DNA of 11,561 nucleotides from Actinomycetota bacterium (lineage in GTDB: Bacteria; Actinomycetota; Actinomycetes; S36-B12), in the NCBI GenBank assembly GCA_016870425.1, contig VGBQ01000067.1:1-11561 (forward strand), read 5' to 3'. Under the pieces are notes generated by a model. That model had not been told where the DNA came from. It saw only the letters and a list, made by a program, of their open reading frames with translations, and ran no database searches. Within the stretch, counting starts at the first letter, position 1. Every line of letters begins with the position of its first letter. Positions 1 to 7,697 of this stretch are shown one piece after another. The translations under genes were made by a program, and so were the position numbers.

Positions 1-630
1 CGCGGGGAGATCCTCACCCGGCACCCGGGCACCTTTGCCGGCTACTGGGGCAGACCGGATGCCACGGCTGAGACGGTCGATGCCGAAGGGTGGCTGCACA
101 CCGGCGATGTCGGCGAGTGGATCGACGGCACGCATCTGAAGATCGTCGACCGCATCAAGGACATCATCATCACTGCGGGCGGGAAGAACATCTCACCGTC
201 GGAGATCGAGAATGCCCTCAAGGCGTCACCCTTCATTCGCGAAGCGATCGTCATCGGTGACCAGCGGCCCTACCTCACGGCGCTTATCGGCATCGAGGAG
301 GACACCGTCGGGCAGTGGGCGCGCGCGAAGCGCATCCCCTACACGACGTACAGGGATCTCTCGGAGAAGGAAGAGGTGCTCCGGCTCGTCCAGGGCATCA
401 TCGCCAAGGTCAATGAGGCCACCGCCCGCGTAGAGAACATCCGCAAGTTCCGGATGCTCACCAAGGCCCTCGACCACGAGGACGGCGAGTTGACCGCCAC
501 GCAGAAGGTCAAGCGTTCGGCTCTGACGCAGGCATTCGGGCCCCTCATCGAGGACATGTACTCCGGAGCCGACCGGCTCCCGGGCGGCGACCAGAGCGAC
601 GTCATCGTCGTCGAGCATGCGGAGGTCTAG
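1..630 (+). CDS. Long-chain acyl-CoA synthetase (AMP-forming), C-terminal part
   Basis: The reading frame is open from the first base and ends at TAG 628-630, giving 209 residues of a protein that starts upstream of the window. It belongs to the ANL (acyl-adenylate-forming) superfamily, which makes acyl-AMP from a carboxylic acid and ATP and then the CoA thioester. Visible motifs, in window numbering, are GWLHTGD (30-36, including the ribose-binding Asp), the hinge DRIKD (50-54) followed by IIITAGGKNISPSEIE, and near the C-terminus GELTATQKVKR (162-172), which carries the mobile catalytic lysine. The wording of these motifs fits long-chain acyl-CoA ligases (FadD15/FACS type) better than acetyl-CoA synthetase or benzoate ligase. 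The usual length is about 600 residues, so roughly two thirds is missing. The gene ends 3 bp before a LivH-type permease, so co-transcription is likely. The real substrate is unknown; a branched, aromatic or steroid acid is possible. Confidence 0.93.
   Translation, partial: RGEILTRHPGTFAGYWGRPDATAETVDAEGWLHTGDVGEWIDGTHLKIVDRIKDIIITAGGKNISPSEIENALKASPFIREAIVIGDQRPYLTALIGIEEDTVGQWARAKRIPYTTYRDLSEKEEVLRLVQGIIAKVNEATARVENIRKFRMLTKALDHEDGELTATQKVKRSALTQAFGPLIEDMYSGADRLPGGDQSDVIVVEHAEV
621..625 (+). promoter_or_regulatory. Ribosome binding site of the LivH-type gene
   Basis: GGAGG lies inside the last codons of the acyl-CoA synthetase gene, 8 nt before ATG 634. It fixes the start of the permease and points to translation from a shared transcript. 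Confidence 0.7.
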
Positions 631-633
631 ATC

Positions 634-1530
634 ATGACGGACCTCATCGAATCCCTCGTCCGAGGACTGGGCCTCGGAGGCCTCTACGCGGTCCTGGGTG
701 TCTCGTTCGTCATCGTCTACCGCGCCACCGGCGTCATCAACTTCGCCACTCCCGCGCTCATGATCCTGGGAGCTTTCTTCACCGGATCCTTCGGCAACGC
801 GATCGGGCTGCCGTTCTGGCTGTCGGTGCTCCTGGGCATGGCCGTCATGGCCATCATCGGCATGGTTATCGAGCGCATCGCACTGCGGCCCATGGTGGGC
901 AGACCGGCGTTCTCGGCCGCGACCGTCACGGTCGGCGTATTCATCATCCTGCTCATCGTCGCGGGGCGACTCATCGGCTCGGAGCTGCTGACCGTCAACG
1001 ATCCCTTCGGCCTCAACACCGTCGACGTCCTCGGCGCTCGTCTCTTCACCGTCGACATCGCACGCCTGGTGATCGCGCTCGTCGCCATCGGGATCGTCGG
1101 GCTCTTCCTCACTCGCTCCCGCACCGGACTCGCGATGCGGGCCACGGCGTTCGACCAGGAGACCAGCCTGGCCCAGGGCATCAATGTGGGCCGGATGTTC
1201 GGGCTGTCGTGGGGCATCGCCGCCGCCATGGCAGCACTCGCGGGCGCTCTGCTGACCGCGGGCAGCTCCGGGGTGGAGACGACCGTTGCACTCGTCGCCC
1301 TCAAGGCACTGCCCGTAATCATCCTCGGCGGACTCGACTCCATCAAGGGCTCGGTGATCGCCGGGCTCATCATCGGTATCGCCGAGTCGCTGACCCGCAC
1401 GTACCAGCCGATCTACGCCCCGTGGCTCGGCGCCAACTTCGACGTCATCGTGCCCTACCTGATCATGATCATCGTCCTCATGGTCCGGCCCTACGGTCTC
1501 TACGGCACCAAGGAGGTGGTGCGGGTATGA
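634..1530 (+). CDS. Branched-chain amino acid-type ABC transporter permease, LivH family
   Basis: This is a 298-residue integral membrane protein of the HAAT importer family. It would form one half of the transmembrane channel and pair with the LivM-type protein encoded next. Recognisable family segments are the N-terminal GLGLGGLYAVLGVSFVIVYR (11-30) running into ATGVINF, then ERIALRPM (80-87), the cytoplasmic coupling loop SRTGLAMRA (162-170) with the following QGIN, and LPVIILGGLDSIKGSVIAG near the C-terminus. About eight hydrophobic segments can be seen, and length is normal for LivH. The start at ATG 634 is supported by GGAGG 8 nt upstream. The gene lies between an acyl-CoA synthetase and livM. 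No ATPase or periplasmic binding protein gene is in the window. The family carries amino acids but also urea, amides, aromatic acids and other carboxylates, so the livH symbol is withheld. Confidence 0.93.
   Translation: MTDLIESLVRGLGLGGLYAVLGVSFVIVYRATGVINFATPALMILGAFFTGSFGNAIGLPFWLSVLLGMAVMAIIGMVIERIALRPMVGRPAFSAATVTVGVFIILLIVAGRLIGSELLTVNDPFGLNTVDVLGARLFTVDIARLVIALVAIGIVGLFLTRSRTGLAMRATAFDQETSLAQGINVGRMFGLSWGIAAAMAALAGALLTAGSSGVETTVALVALKALPVIILGGLDSIKGSVIAGLIIGIAESLTRTYQPIYAPWLGANFDVIVPYLIMIIVLMVRPYGLYGTKEVVRV
1511..1516 (+). promoter_or_regulatory. Ribosome binding site of the LivM-type gene
   Basis: AGGAGG sits within the 3' end of the LivH-type gene, 10 nt before ATG 1527. It selects that ATG from a reading frame that is open much further upstream. 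Confidence 0.7.
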
Positions 1531-2672
1531 CCACCGCGACCAAGGAGTCCCTGCGCACTGTCAAGGGTCGTCCGCAGCTCTTCACCAGCTACGCCCGCGA
1601 AATGTCGATCTTCAACACGCGCGTCAAGCGCAATTGGGTCATCGTCGCGATCATCGCCATGGTGATCATCCCGTTCTTCCTCACGCGAGACTGGGTCGCG
1701 CTGCTGACCACCGTGCTGATTTTCGCCATCGGTGGCATCGGGCTCAACATCCTCACCGGGTACGCCGGACAGGTGTCACTGGGCCAGGCGTTCTTCATGG
1801 GAGTAGGTGCCTACACCGCTGCCGTGCTCGGTGGGGAGGCGCAGGGCAAGGTCATCGGCCTCGGCCTGGACATGATCATCTGGCTACCCCTCGCCGGGCT
1901 CGTGCCCGCTCTCGTCGCCTTTGTGCTCGCGCCCTTGGCCGCACGCGTGCGCGGGCTCTACCTCGCGATCCTCACCCTGGGACTGGTCTTCATCGGCGAG
2001 CACATCTTCAAGGAGGCCAAGCCCATCACGGGCGGGGCCGGAGTGGGTCGCGCGCCGGCAGAGCCCGTCTTCCTCGGCTTCAACCTCTTTTCCAACCAGA
2101 CCATCCTCGGCTACCGCATCGACCGCTTCACGGTCTTCTACGTTGCGTGCCTGGTGATCTTCCTTGTCATGGCCTTCGGCGCTCGCAACTTCGTGCGCTC
2201 ACGATTCGGCCGCAACTTCGCTGCGGTGCGCGATCGTGATGTCGCCGCCGAGGTCATGGGCGTGTCGCTGCTGCGCACGAAGACACTCGCCTTCACAGTG
2301 TCGTCGTTCTATGCCGGGATTTCCGGAGCCCTGCTCTCGATCGTCATCGGGCGCATCTCCCCCGAGACCTGGAATATCTTCCTCTCCATCGACTTCCTCG
2401 CCGTCGTCTTCATCGGCGGCCTCGCGACGATCAGCGGGTCGATCATGGGAGCGGTCTTTGTGGTCATGCTGCCCAAGCTCGTCAACACCCTGACGGGCTT
2501 CATCCCAGGTTTCGGCGGCATCGGCGAGGGTGGCCTGCTCAACGTCTTCGAGTTGCAGACCATCATCTTCGGCCTGCTCATCATTCTCTTCCTCATCCTC
2601 GAGCCACGAGGGCTCTATGGACTCTGGCTGCGATTGCGCAACTACTTCAAGGCCTGGCCCTTCAGTTATTGA
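1527..2672 (+). CDS. Branched-chain amino acid-type ABC transporter permease, LivM family
   Basis: This is a 381-residue membrane protein and the second channel subunit of the HAAT importer. The family signature GLNILTGYAGQVSLGQAFF occupies residues 72-90. The cytoplasmic loop SRFGRNFAAVRDRDVAAEVM (225-244) is the EAA-like region that docks on the ATPase. The C-terminal IFGLLIILFLILEPRGLYGL is typical of LivM. A hydrophilic N-terminus of about 35 residues (basic, with TRVKR) precedes the first span. ATG 1527 overlaps the TGA of the LivH-type gene as ATGA, and AGGAGG precedes it by 10 nt, so the two permeases are translationally coupled. The frame is open far upstream of this ATG, but that part is a shadow of livH. 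The stop lies only 6 bp from the stop of the convergent MFS gene, so this gene ends the operon. The ATPase and substrate-binding genes must lie upstream of the window or elsewhere. Confidence 0.94.
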   Translation: MTTATKESLRTVKGRPQLFTSYAREMSIFNTRVKRNWVIVAIIAMVIIPFFLTRDWVALLTTVLIFAIGGIGLNILTGYAGQVSLGQAFFMGVGAYTAAVLGGEAQGKVIGLGLDMIIWLPLAGLVPALVAFVLAPLAARVRGLYLAILTLGLVFIGEHIFKEAKPITGGAGVGRAPAEPVFLGFNLFSNQTILGYRIDRFTVFYVACLVIFLVMAFGARNFVRSRFGRNFAAVRDRDVAAEVMGVSLLRTKTLAFTVSSFYAGISGALLSIVIGRISPETWNIFLSIDFLAVVFIGGLATISGSIMGAVFVVMLPKLVNTLTGFIPGFGGIGEGGLLNVFELQTIIFGLLIILFLILEPRGLYGLWLRLRNYFKAWPFSY

Positions 2673-2678
2673 CGTCCT

Positions 2679-4289
2679 TCACCCGCTGCCACCCTTGGCC
2701 GTAGCGGCCGCATCCTCTTGGGCGTACTCGGTCAAGAGGTTGATCTCACCCTGCTTGCCCGGGTAGGCGAAGCGCACGATGACCATGGCCACCAGTCCGG
2801 CGACGATCGCGGCCGCGTGGGCCCAGTTGGCCCCGGAGAGGAAGGACTGCCGAGCGGCCTCCACGATCTCGGAGGCGTATTCGGGGTATTGCTCGCTGAC
2901 CGACTGCGCCGTGGTGAAGGACTTCTGCAGAGCCGCCTGAGTGGAATCAGTGACCTGCGACGCGTCGGGGCTGTTGCCGATCTGCATGGCCATGGTGGCG
3001 GCGTAGCCCGCCGTAAGCAGGGAACCGAGGAGCGCTTGCATAGTCGAGCCGCCGAGATCGCGCTGCAGGTCGGAGGTGGCTGATGCCATGCCGACCCGAT
3101 CGACGGGCACCGAGCTGGTCAGCGCCCGCGATGCGGGCGCGAGGCCGATGCCCACGCCGGCTCCCAGGACGGCGTAGGCCAGTCCGATCTGCCAGTACGG
3201 CGAGCCCTCGCGCCACAGCACGAGCATGATGACGAAGGCGACGACGACCAGGCCGGTGCCGATGAGGAGGGTGTCCCGCGAGCCCAGGGAGGTGATCATG
3301 CGCGCGGACAACGGCGACACGGCGATCATCGTGAAGGCCGACGGGAGGATGGCCAAGCCCGCCGCGAACGTGGGATACGCCAGCACGTCCTGCATGAACT
3401 GCTGACCGACGAAGAGCGACCCCATGAGTGACCCGAAGACGATCATCCCGCTGATCGCAGCGACCCAAAACAGGCGTCGGCTGGCGTAGTGAAGGTCATA
3501 GATCGGGTTGCTCACACGCTTCTGGCGCAGGATGAAAGCCGCGCCGACGATGAGCGACAGGCCCATGAGGAGGAGGGAGAAGGGCAACTGACCCGGGGCG
3601 GCGATCGTGCTCAGTCCCAAGACGAGGGCGGCGATCATGACGACCGACAGGATCCCACCGAGGTTGTCAACCGGATCGGTCGACTCGTTGACGTGCGCGG
3701 GCACGAACTTCCACACCAGGAGGAAGGCGATCATGGCCGGCAGCACGGCGATGAGGAAGACCGATCCCCACCAGAACCACTCCAGCAGCGCACCCGCGAT
3801 GACCGGACCGAGGACGGCGCCGCCACCACCGATGCCTGACCACAGGGCGATGGCCTTGACGCGGGCCTTGCCGGGTCCCCAGAGGGCGGTGATGAGCGCC
3901 AGGGTCGTGGGGTATGCCAGGCCCGCGGCCACACCTGTGAAGATGCGCCCGCCGATGAGGATGATGCCGTCCGGTGCCCACGCCGAGACAGCGCTCGCCG
4001 GGACAGTCAGCGCCATGCCCAAGAGCAGCATCAGTTTGCGGCCATAGCGATCGCCCAGCGCCCCGAGATAGAGCACGGACATGGCAAGGCCGAGCGTGCA
4101 GCCGATAGCGATGAGGTTGACCTCGGTCTGGCTGGCATCAAGGGCCGTGCCGATCGCCGGGAGTGCGACATTGGCAACGCTGAGATTGAGGTTGGCCACC
4201 AGCGCACCGAGGATCAACGTCGCGAGCACGATCCCTGCTCGGCGTGGCGCCTGGACTGTCTGCCCCGCGGCTGTGCCGTGCGATGCCAT
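2679..4289 (-). CDS. MFS drug:proton antiporter-type exporter, DHA2 (14-TM) family
   Basis: This is a 536-residue major facilitator protein, the length of DHA2 (EmrB/QacA-type) exporters. Motif A is GALGDRYGRK (76-85), between spans 2 and 3. The antiporter motif C region is GAVLGPVIAGAL (157-168). Hydrophobic segments fit 14 spans, with an extracytoplasmic loop of about 50 residues (about 437-487) before the last span and a short hydrophilic tail. The chosen ATG (4287-4289) is preceded by GGGGAGG 4 nt away; an in-frame ATG eight codons upstream at 4313 lacks such a site. In span 1 the usual LD..VVNVALP reads LNLSVANVALP, so the Asp expected in many DHA2 members is Asn35. The gene lies 51 bp downstream of an ABC-2 permease on the same strand, with no evident promoter or terminator between, so it may belong to that operon. 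Substrate unknown: a toxic compound or a cell-envelope or secreted metabolite. Confidence 0.92.
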   Translation of the reverse strand: MASHGTAAGQTVQAPRRAGIVLATLILGALVANLNLSVANVALPAIGTALDASQTEVNLIAIGCTLGLAMSVLYLGALGDRYGRKLMLLLGMALTVPASAVSAWAPDGIILIGGRIFTGVAAGLAYPTTLALITALWGPGKARVKAIALWSGIGGGGAVLGPVIAGALLEWFWWGSVFLIAVLPAMIAFLLVWKFVPAHVNESTDPVDNLGGILSVVMIAALVLGLSTIAAPGQLPFSLLLMGLSLIVGAAFILRQKRVSNPIYDLHYASRRLFWVAAISGMIVFGSLMGSLFVGQQFMQDVLAYPTFAAGLAILPSAFTMIAVSPLSARMITSLGSRDTLLIGTGLVVVAFVIMLVLWREGSPYWQIGLAYAVLGAGVGIGLAPASRALTSSVPVDRVGMASATSDLQRDLGGSTMQALLGSLLTAGYAATMAMQIGNSPDASQVTDSTQAALQKSFTTAQSVSEQYPEYASEIVEAARQSFLSGANWAHAAAIVAGLVAMVIVRFAYPGKQGEINLLTEYAQEDAAATAKGGSG

Positions 4290-4293
4290 GTGA

Positions 4294-4300
4294 CCTCCCC
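4294..4300 (-). promoter_or_regulatory. Ribosome binding site of the MFS gene
   Basis: On the minus strand the sequence reads GGGGAGG, then TCAC, then ATG (4289). This strong site favours the ATG at 4289 over the upstream in-frame ATG at 4313. Confidence 0.6.
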
Positions 4301-4340
4301 TGGTCGCGGTCATCCTGCCAGAGGCGGAGACATGCGAGAC

Positions 4341-5192
4341 CTAGGAGAGGATGTCCTTGCGATCGAAGCGCAGCACGGCAATCGCGGCGAGCACGGCGAA
4401 GGTCACCAGGGCGTACGACGCCCCGATCGCCATGTCTCCCCAGGCGATCTGCTGACCGAGCGCGTCTGCCCACGCGCCGCCGTAGTCGGTGGGCAGGAAG
4501 CGACGCAGATCCCCGAGCGCGTCAATGGCGTCGAGGATGTTGAGGACGATGACAATGATGACGGCCGCTCCCACAGCACCCAGCGGGACGTCGGTGAGCA
4601 CGCTCATGAGGAAGGCGATGCCGGCTGGGATGAGGAGTTGGATGCCGATGTAGCCGGTGACGATGGCCAGACGCTGCCACGACGTCGCCACGTCGAACGA
4701 TCCGCCCAGGGGGCTGGTGAGCGGGGCAGACCCGAAGACGACCAGGGCGATAAGGAAGGCCACGGCGACCAGGATGAGCAGGGTGATCGCCGTGAGGATG
4801 AGACCCACGATCATCTTGGCGCGCAAGAACCGCCGTCGCGGCACGGGAGCAGCCAGCAGATAGCGCATGGTTGACCAGGAGGCCTCGCTCGCGACCGTGT
4901 CGCCGAGGAACATTGCCGCGATGATGGTCAGCAGGAAGCCGGAGGCGAAGAGCAGCATCGTGAGCGTGAAGTTCCACGGACCCGCCGTCGCAAGGCCGAC
5001 AAGGTCGAGGTCGCCGTCGCCGAAGCCTCGCGACTGTGGTCCGAGCTTGACAGCGGCGACCACGATGAGCGGCAGGGCGACAGCGAGCCCGAAGGCCACG
5101 AGGGTGCGCCGGCGACGGAGCTGGCGCACGAGTTCGGTGCGCACCGTCAGGGTGCGGCGGGCGGCGTACGGCGCAGAAGTGACGGTGCTCAC
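4341..5192 (-). CDS. ABC-2 type exporter permease subunit
   Basis: This is a 283-residue membrane protein with six predicted spans, at about residues 31-49, 75-97, 128-153, 175-198, 203-220 and 256-274. The N-terminus is basic and amphipathic (ELVRQLRRRRT, 20-30). The cytoplasmic segment SEASWSTMRYLLAAPVPRRR (102-121) is the coupling motif usual in ABC-2 permeases working with BcrA/NatA-like ATPases. It should dimerise and form the channel for the ATPase domain of the fusion protein encoded just upstream. The start is GTG at 5190-5192 and overlaps the TGA of the fusion gene (GTGA), a sign of translational coupling and fixed partnership. The stop is TAG at 4341. No catalytic or extracytoplasmic domain is present in this protein; the large ectodomain is supplied by its partner. 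Substrate unknown; this group includes bacitracin, lantibiotic and sodium exporters. Confidence 0.9.
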   Translation of the reverse strand: MSTVTSAPYAARRTLTVRTELVRQLRRRRTLVAFGLAVALPLIVVAAVKLGPQSRGFGDGDLDLVGLATAGPWNFTLTMLLFASGFLLTIIAAMFLGDTVASEASWSTMRYLLAAPVPRRRFLRAKMIVGLILTAITLLILVAVAFLIALVVFGSAPLTSPLGGSFDVATSWQRLAIVTGYIGIQLLIPAGIAFLMSVLTDVPLGAVGAAVIIVIVLNILDAIDALGDLRRFLPTDYGGAWADALGQQIAWGDMAIGASYALVTFAVLAAIAVLRFDRKDILS

Positions 5193-7660
5193 TGGTCCAC
5201 CCGGTGCCCTTCCCCCACGAGCTCGAGGAAGACATCCTCGAGGCGCAGGCCACTGCGGCCGGCGAGGAGTTCATCGACCGTGCCGGAGTAGATGAGGTGG
5301 CCGTGATTCATCACTACGACGTGTGAGCAAGTCTGCTCGACCTCGCTCAGCAGGTGCGAGGAGACGATCACGGTCCTGCCTGAGGCGGCGTAGTCGTGCA
5401 TGACCTGCCGCATCTCGCGGATCTGCGGCGGGTCCAGACCGTTGGTGGGCTCATCGAGGACAAGGAGGTCCGGCAGACCGAGCATCGCCTGAGCAATGCC
5501 GAGCCGCTGGCGCATGCCCTGGCTGTACGTGCGCACCTTCCTGTCGATGGCCGAGCCCAGGCCGGCGATCTCGAGCACCTCATCGAGATGCGGGTCGCCG
5601 TCCTCACGACCACTGGCGCGCCAGAAGAGATCGAGGTTTTGCCGCCCGGTGAGATGAGGCAGGAAGCCGGGTCCCTCGATGAAGCTGCCGACGCGTGCGA
5701 GCACAGCGGACCCCGGCCTCACCTGCTCGCCGAAGATCCAGGTGTCGCCCCCTGTGGGTCGGATGAGCCCCATGGCCATGCGCATGGTGGTCGTCTTGCC
5801 GGCGCCATTGGGGCCGAGCAGTCCGAGGACCACCCCCGGTGGCACCTCGAACGTCACGCCATCGACCGCCTTGAGGCCGCCCGTGAATTCCTTGGCGAGG
5901 TCTCGGGTGGCCAGGGGCACCGTCAAGAGCTCGGGCCGCGCCTCGCCGGAGCGGTCGCGCGGACGCAGGAGGGCGACAGCGATCCAGATGAGAACGGTGA
6001 TGATGACGGCGCCGAGGGGCCACACCCAGACAGGAGTGCCCGCCGCCTCGGTCGTGCCCTGCAGCGTGGGGAGGATGAGGGGCCCGTCGGCAGCGACGGT
6101 GTAGACCGCCGGACCCGGGGGCATGCGATAGCCCTGGTCGGTCGTGGCGACGACGAGCGCGAGCCGGTCCCCTGCCGCTGCCTCGGTGACGATGCCCGGC
6201 AGCACGACCTCGATGGTCACCGGCTCAGGCCCCAGATCGGGGATGCGCACCGCGGCGACGAGGCCCTGCGGCAGGGCCTGACGGCCGTTGGCCGAGACGA
6301 CGCGCAGGGAAGCAAAGAGCACCGCGTCCGTGACCTCGCGGTCGCTGCTCACAGTCAGTCGGGCGCGCGTCGCACCGACGATGCGCATCGGCGATGCCAG
6401 GCTCTCGGTGAAGAAGCCCGCCGTCTGTCCGGGAAGGGGCACCGCGAGCAGATCCCCGGCGAGGCGTGCCAGCCCTCCGGCGCCGGGAAGCGAGGTGATG
6501 GCCGCGGGAGCGCCCCCGGCGGGGGCGAGCACCTGCTGCGGCGGGGCCGCGAGGGGCATCTGCGTCGTGCCATCGCCGAAGATCCCCGGGTAGCTCGGGG
6601 CGGAGAGCACCTCCACCGTGCCCGGGTCACGATCGCTGAGCGCCGACGCCTCGACCAGGGAAACCTCGAAGGCGTCGCTCACGGTGGGTCCCGCGCGCAG
6701 GTGCTGGTCGAACCACGCCCGGGTGAGCGCGAGCAGGCGATCGGTCTCGGCAATCCCGCCGTCATGACCGCCCGCGTGCCATACGACCTTCACCGGAGCA
6801 TTGACGATCTGCTCGGCATTGGCATTGGCCTGGGTGAGAGGGAAGAGCGAGTCCGCCTGACCGGCTCCCAGAAGCACCGGAGCCGTGATGCGATCGGTGA
6901 TGCTGCGCGGGGATGACCGGGCCATGAGGTCGGCAGCCTCCGCAGAGACGACGCCCTTGGTCACCGCCTCGACGTACGCCGCACACCACTGGGGAGTGAA
7001 GCGACCGCATTCCGAGACGGGCTGACCCGGCTCTAGGCCGAGCCCGGAGGAGAAGAACAGCGAGGTCCACAGGCTCTTCAGTACGCCGGGCTGCACTCCA
7101 TCGACAGCGGACTGCGCGAAGAGCGACGTCTCGAGGTCGTTCCAGGTGATGTCGGCCGCGACAGCGTCGATGCGATCGTCGTAACCGGCGAGCATGAGGG
7201 CCAGGGCCCCTCCGTATGACCCGCCTGCGACCCCGACGACGGGATCCCCGGGACTCTCGACGGTGACGCTCGCCAGGCTCGCCAGGTAGTCGACGAGGGC
7301 GGAGGCGTCAGCCACCTCGTAGTCCGGCGCATTCATCGAGATCAGCCCGGTGGACTCTCCGAAGCCGCGCGCGGTGTAGGCCAGGACGACGTATCCCGCC
7401 TCCACCAGGAGCTGCGCCTGCTCAGCAGCGCCCTCCTTGCTTCCACCGAATCCGTGCGCGAGCACGACCGCCGGGGCCGGCGTGACCTCGGGGATGTAGA
7501 CGTCGACATCGAGTTGCACGGGGGTGGGGTCGGTCGCGGAGGACGGCGCTCCGGCGAGCATCATCGCGACCGGCGCGACCTCGGCCCGGGCCGCTGACGG
7601 GGCGAGCAGCGCGCCCGCCACGAGCACGGCAGCGACACCGCCCCCGAGGAATGCGCGCAT
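5189..7660 (-). CDS. Signal peptide - CocE/S15-type serine hydrolase - PepX_C-like domain - TM span - ABC ATPase fusion
   Basis: This is an 823-residue protein joining two usually separate functions. Residues 1-26 form a Sec-type signal peptide ending SAARA before EVAP. Residues about 45-320 are an alpha/beta hydrolase of the CocE / X-Pro dipeptidyl-peptidase (S15) kind, with oxyanion-type HGFGG (69-73), nucleophile motif GGSYGG with Ser148, Asp270 in GQADSLFP, and His299 in AGGHDGG. Residues about 330-530 look like the beta-rich PepX_C domain. Residues 546-565 form one membrane span followed by basic RPRDR. Residues 582-815 are a BcrA/NatA-like ABC ATPase with Walker A GPNGAGKT (616-623), signature YSQGMRQ (712-718), Walker B LLVLDEP (732-738), and SSH with His769. 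The hydrolase should therefore face outward and the ATPase inward. The start at 7660 is preferred over 7729 because the signal peptide begins there and 7729 overlaps the neighbour. The frame is continuous through the junction, so this is not a sequencing join. Substrate unknown. Confidence 0.9.
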   Translation of the reverse strand: MRAFLGGGVAAVLVAGALLAPSAARAEVAPVAMMLAGAPSSATDPTPVQLDVDVYIPEVTPAPAVVLAHGFGGSKEGAAEQAQLLVEAGYVVLAYTARGFGESTGLISMNAPDYEVADASALVDYLASLASVTVESPGDPVVGVAGGSYGGALALMLAGYDDRIDAVAADITWNDLETSLFAQSAVDGVQPGVLKSLWTSLFFSSGLGLEPGQPVSECGRFTPQWCAAYVEAVTKGVVSAEAADLMARSSPRSITDRITAPVLLGAGQADSLFPLTQANANAEQIVNAPVKVVWHAGGHDGGIAETDRLLALTRAWFDQHLRAGPTVSDAFEVSLVEASALSDRDPGTVEVLSAPSYPGIFGDGTTQMPLAAPPQQVLAPAGGAPAAITSLPGAGGLARLAGDLLAVPLPGQTAGFFTESLASPMRIVGATRARLTVSSDREVTDAVLFASLRVVSANGRQALPQGLVAAVRIPDLGPEPVTIEVVLPGIVTEAAAGDRLALVVATTDQGYRMPPGPAVYTVAADGPLILPTLQGTTEAAGTPVWVWPLGAVIITVLIWIAVALLRPRDRSGEARPELLTVPLATRDLAKEFTGGLKAVDGVTFEVPPGVVLGLLGPNGAGKTTTMRMAMGLIRPTGGDTWIFGEQVRPGSAVLARVGSFIEGPGFLPHLTGRQNLDLFWRASGREDGDPHLDEVLEIAGLGSAIDRKVRTYSQGMRQRLGIAQAMLGLPDLLVLDEPTNGLDPPQIREMRQVMHDYAASGRTVIVSSHLLSEVEQTCSHVVVMNHGHLIYSGTVDELLAGRSGLRLEDVFLELVGEGHRVDQ

Positions 7661-7666
7661 CGCTCG

Positions 7667-7672
7667 ACTATA
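7667..7672 (-). promoter_or_regulatory. Candidate -10 box for a leaderless hydrolase-ABC transcript
   Basis: The minus strand reads TATAGT, then six bases (CGAGCG), then the ATG at 7660. That spacing puts the transcription start at or next to the start codon. No Shine-Dalgarno sits at normal distance. The box falls in the 37-bp gap after the P5CR-like gene. A matching -35 hexamer is not evident, so this is only a candidate. Confidence 0.45.
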
Positions 7673-7697
7673 GGTGCCCCCCTCACGGGCGGCATCC

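Noticed and set aside
2697..2709. Small GC hairpin (GGCCG, loop TAG, CGGCC) just after the LivM-type stop, a possible terminator
   Set aside because: The stem is only 5 bp, there is no T tract on either strand, and it lies inside the last codons of the convergent MFS gene. Such a stem is expected by chance at this G+C.
5396..6916. Open frame of 506 codons on the plus strand opposite the hydrolase-ABC gene
   Set aside because: The translation is a low-complexity, His/Arg/Asp/Gly-rich shadow with no recognisable motif, whereas the minus strand encodes intact catalytic motifs throughout.
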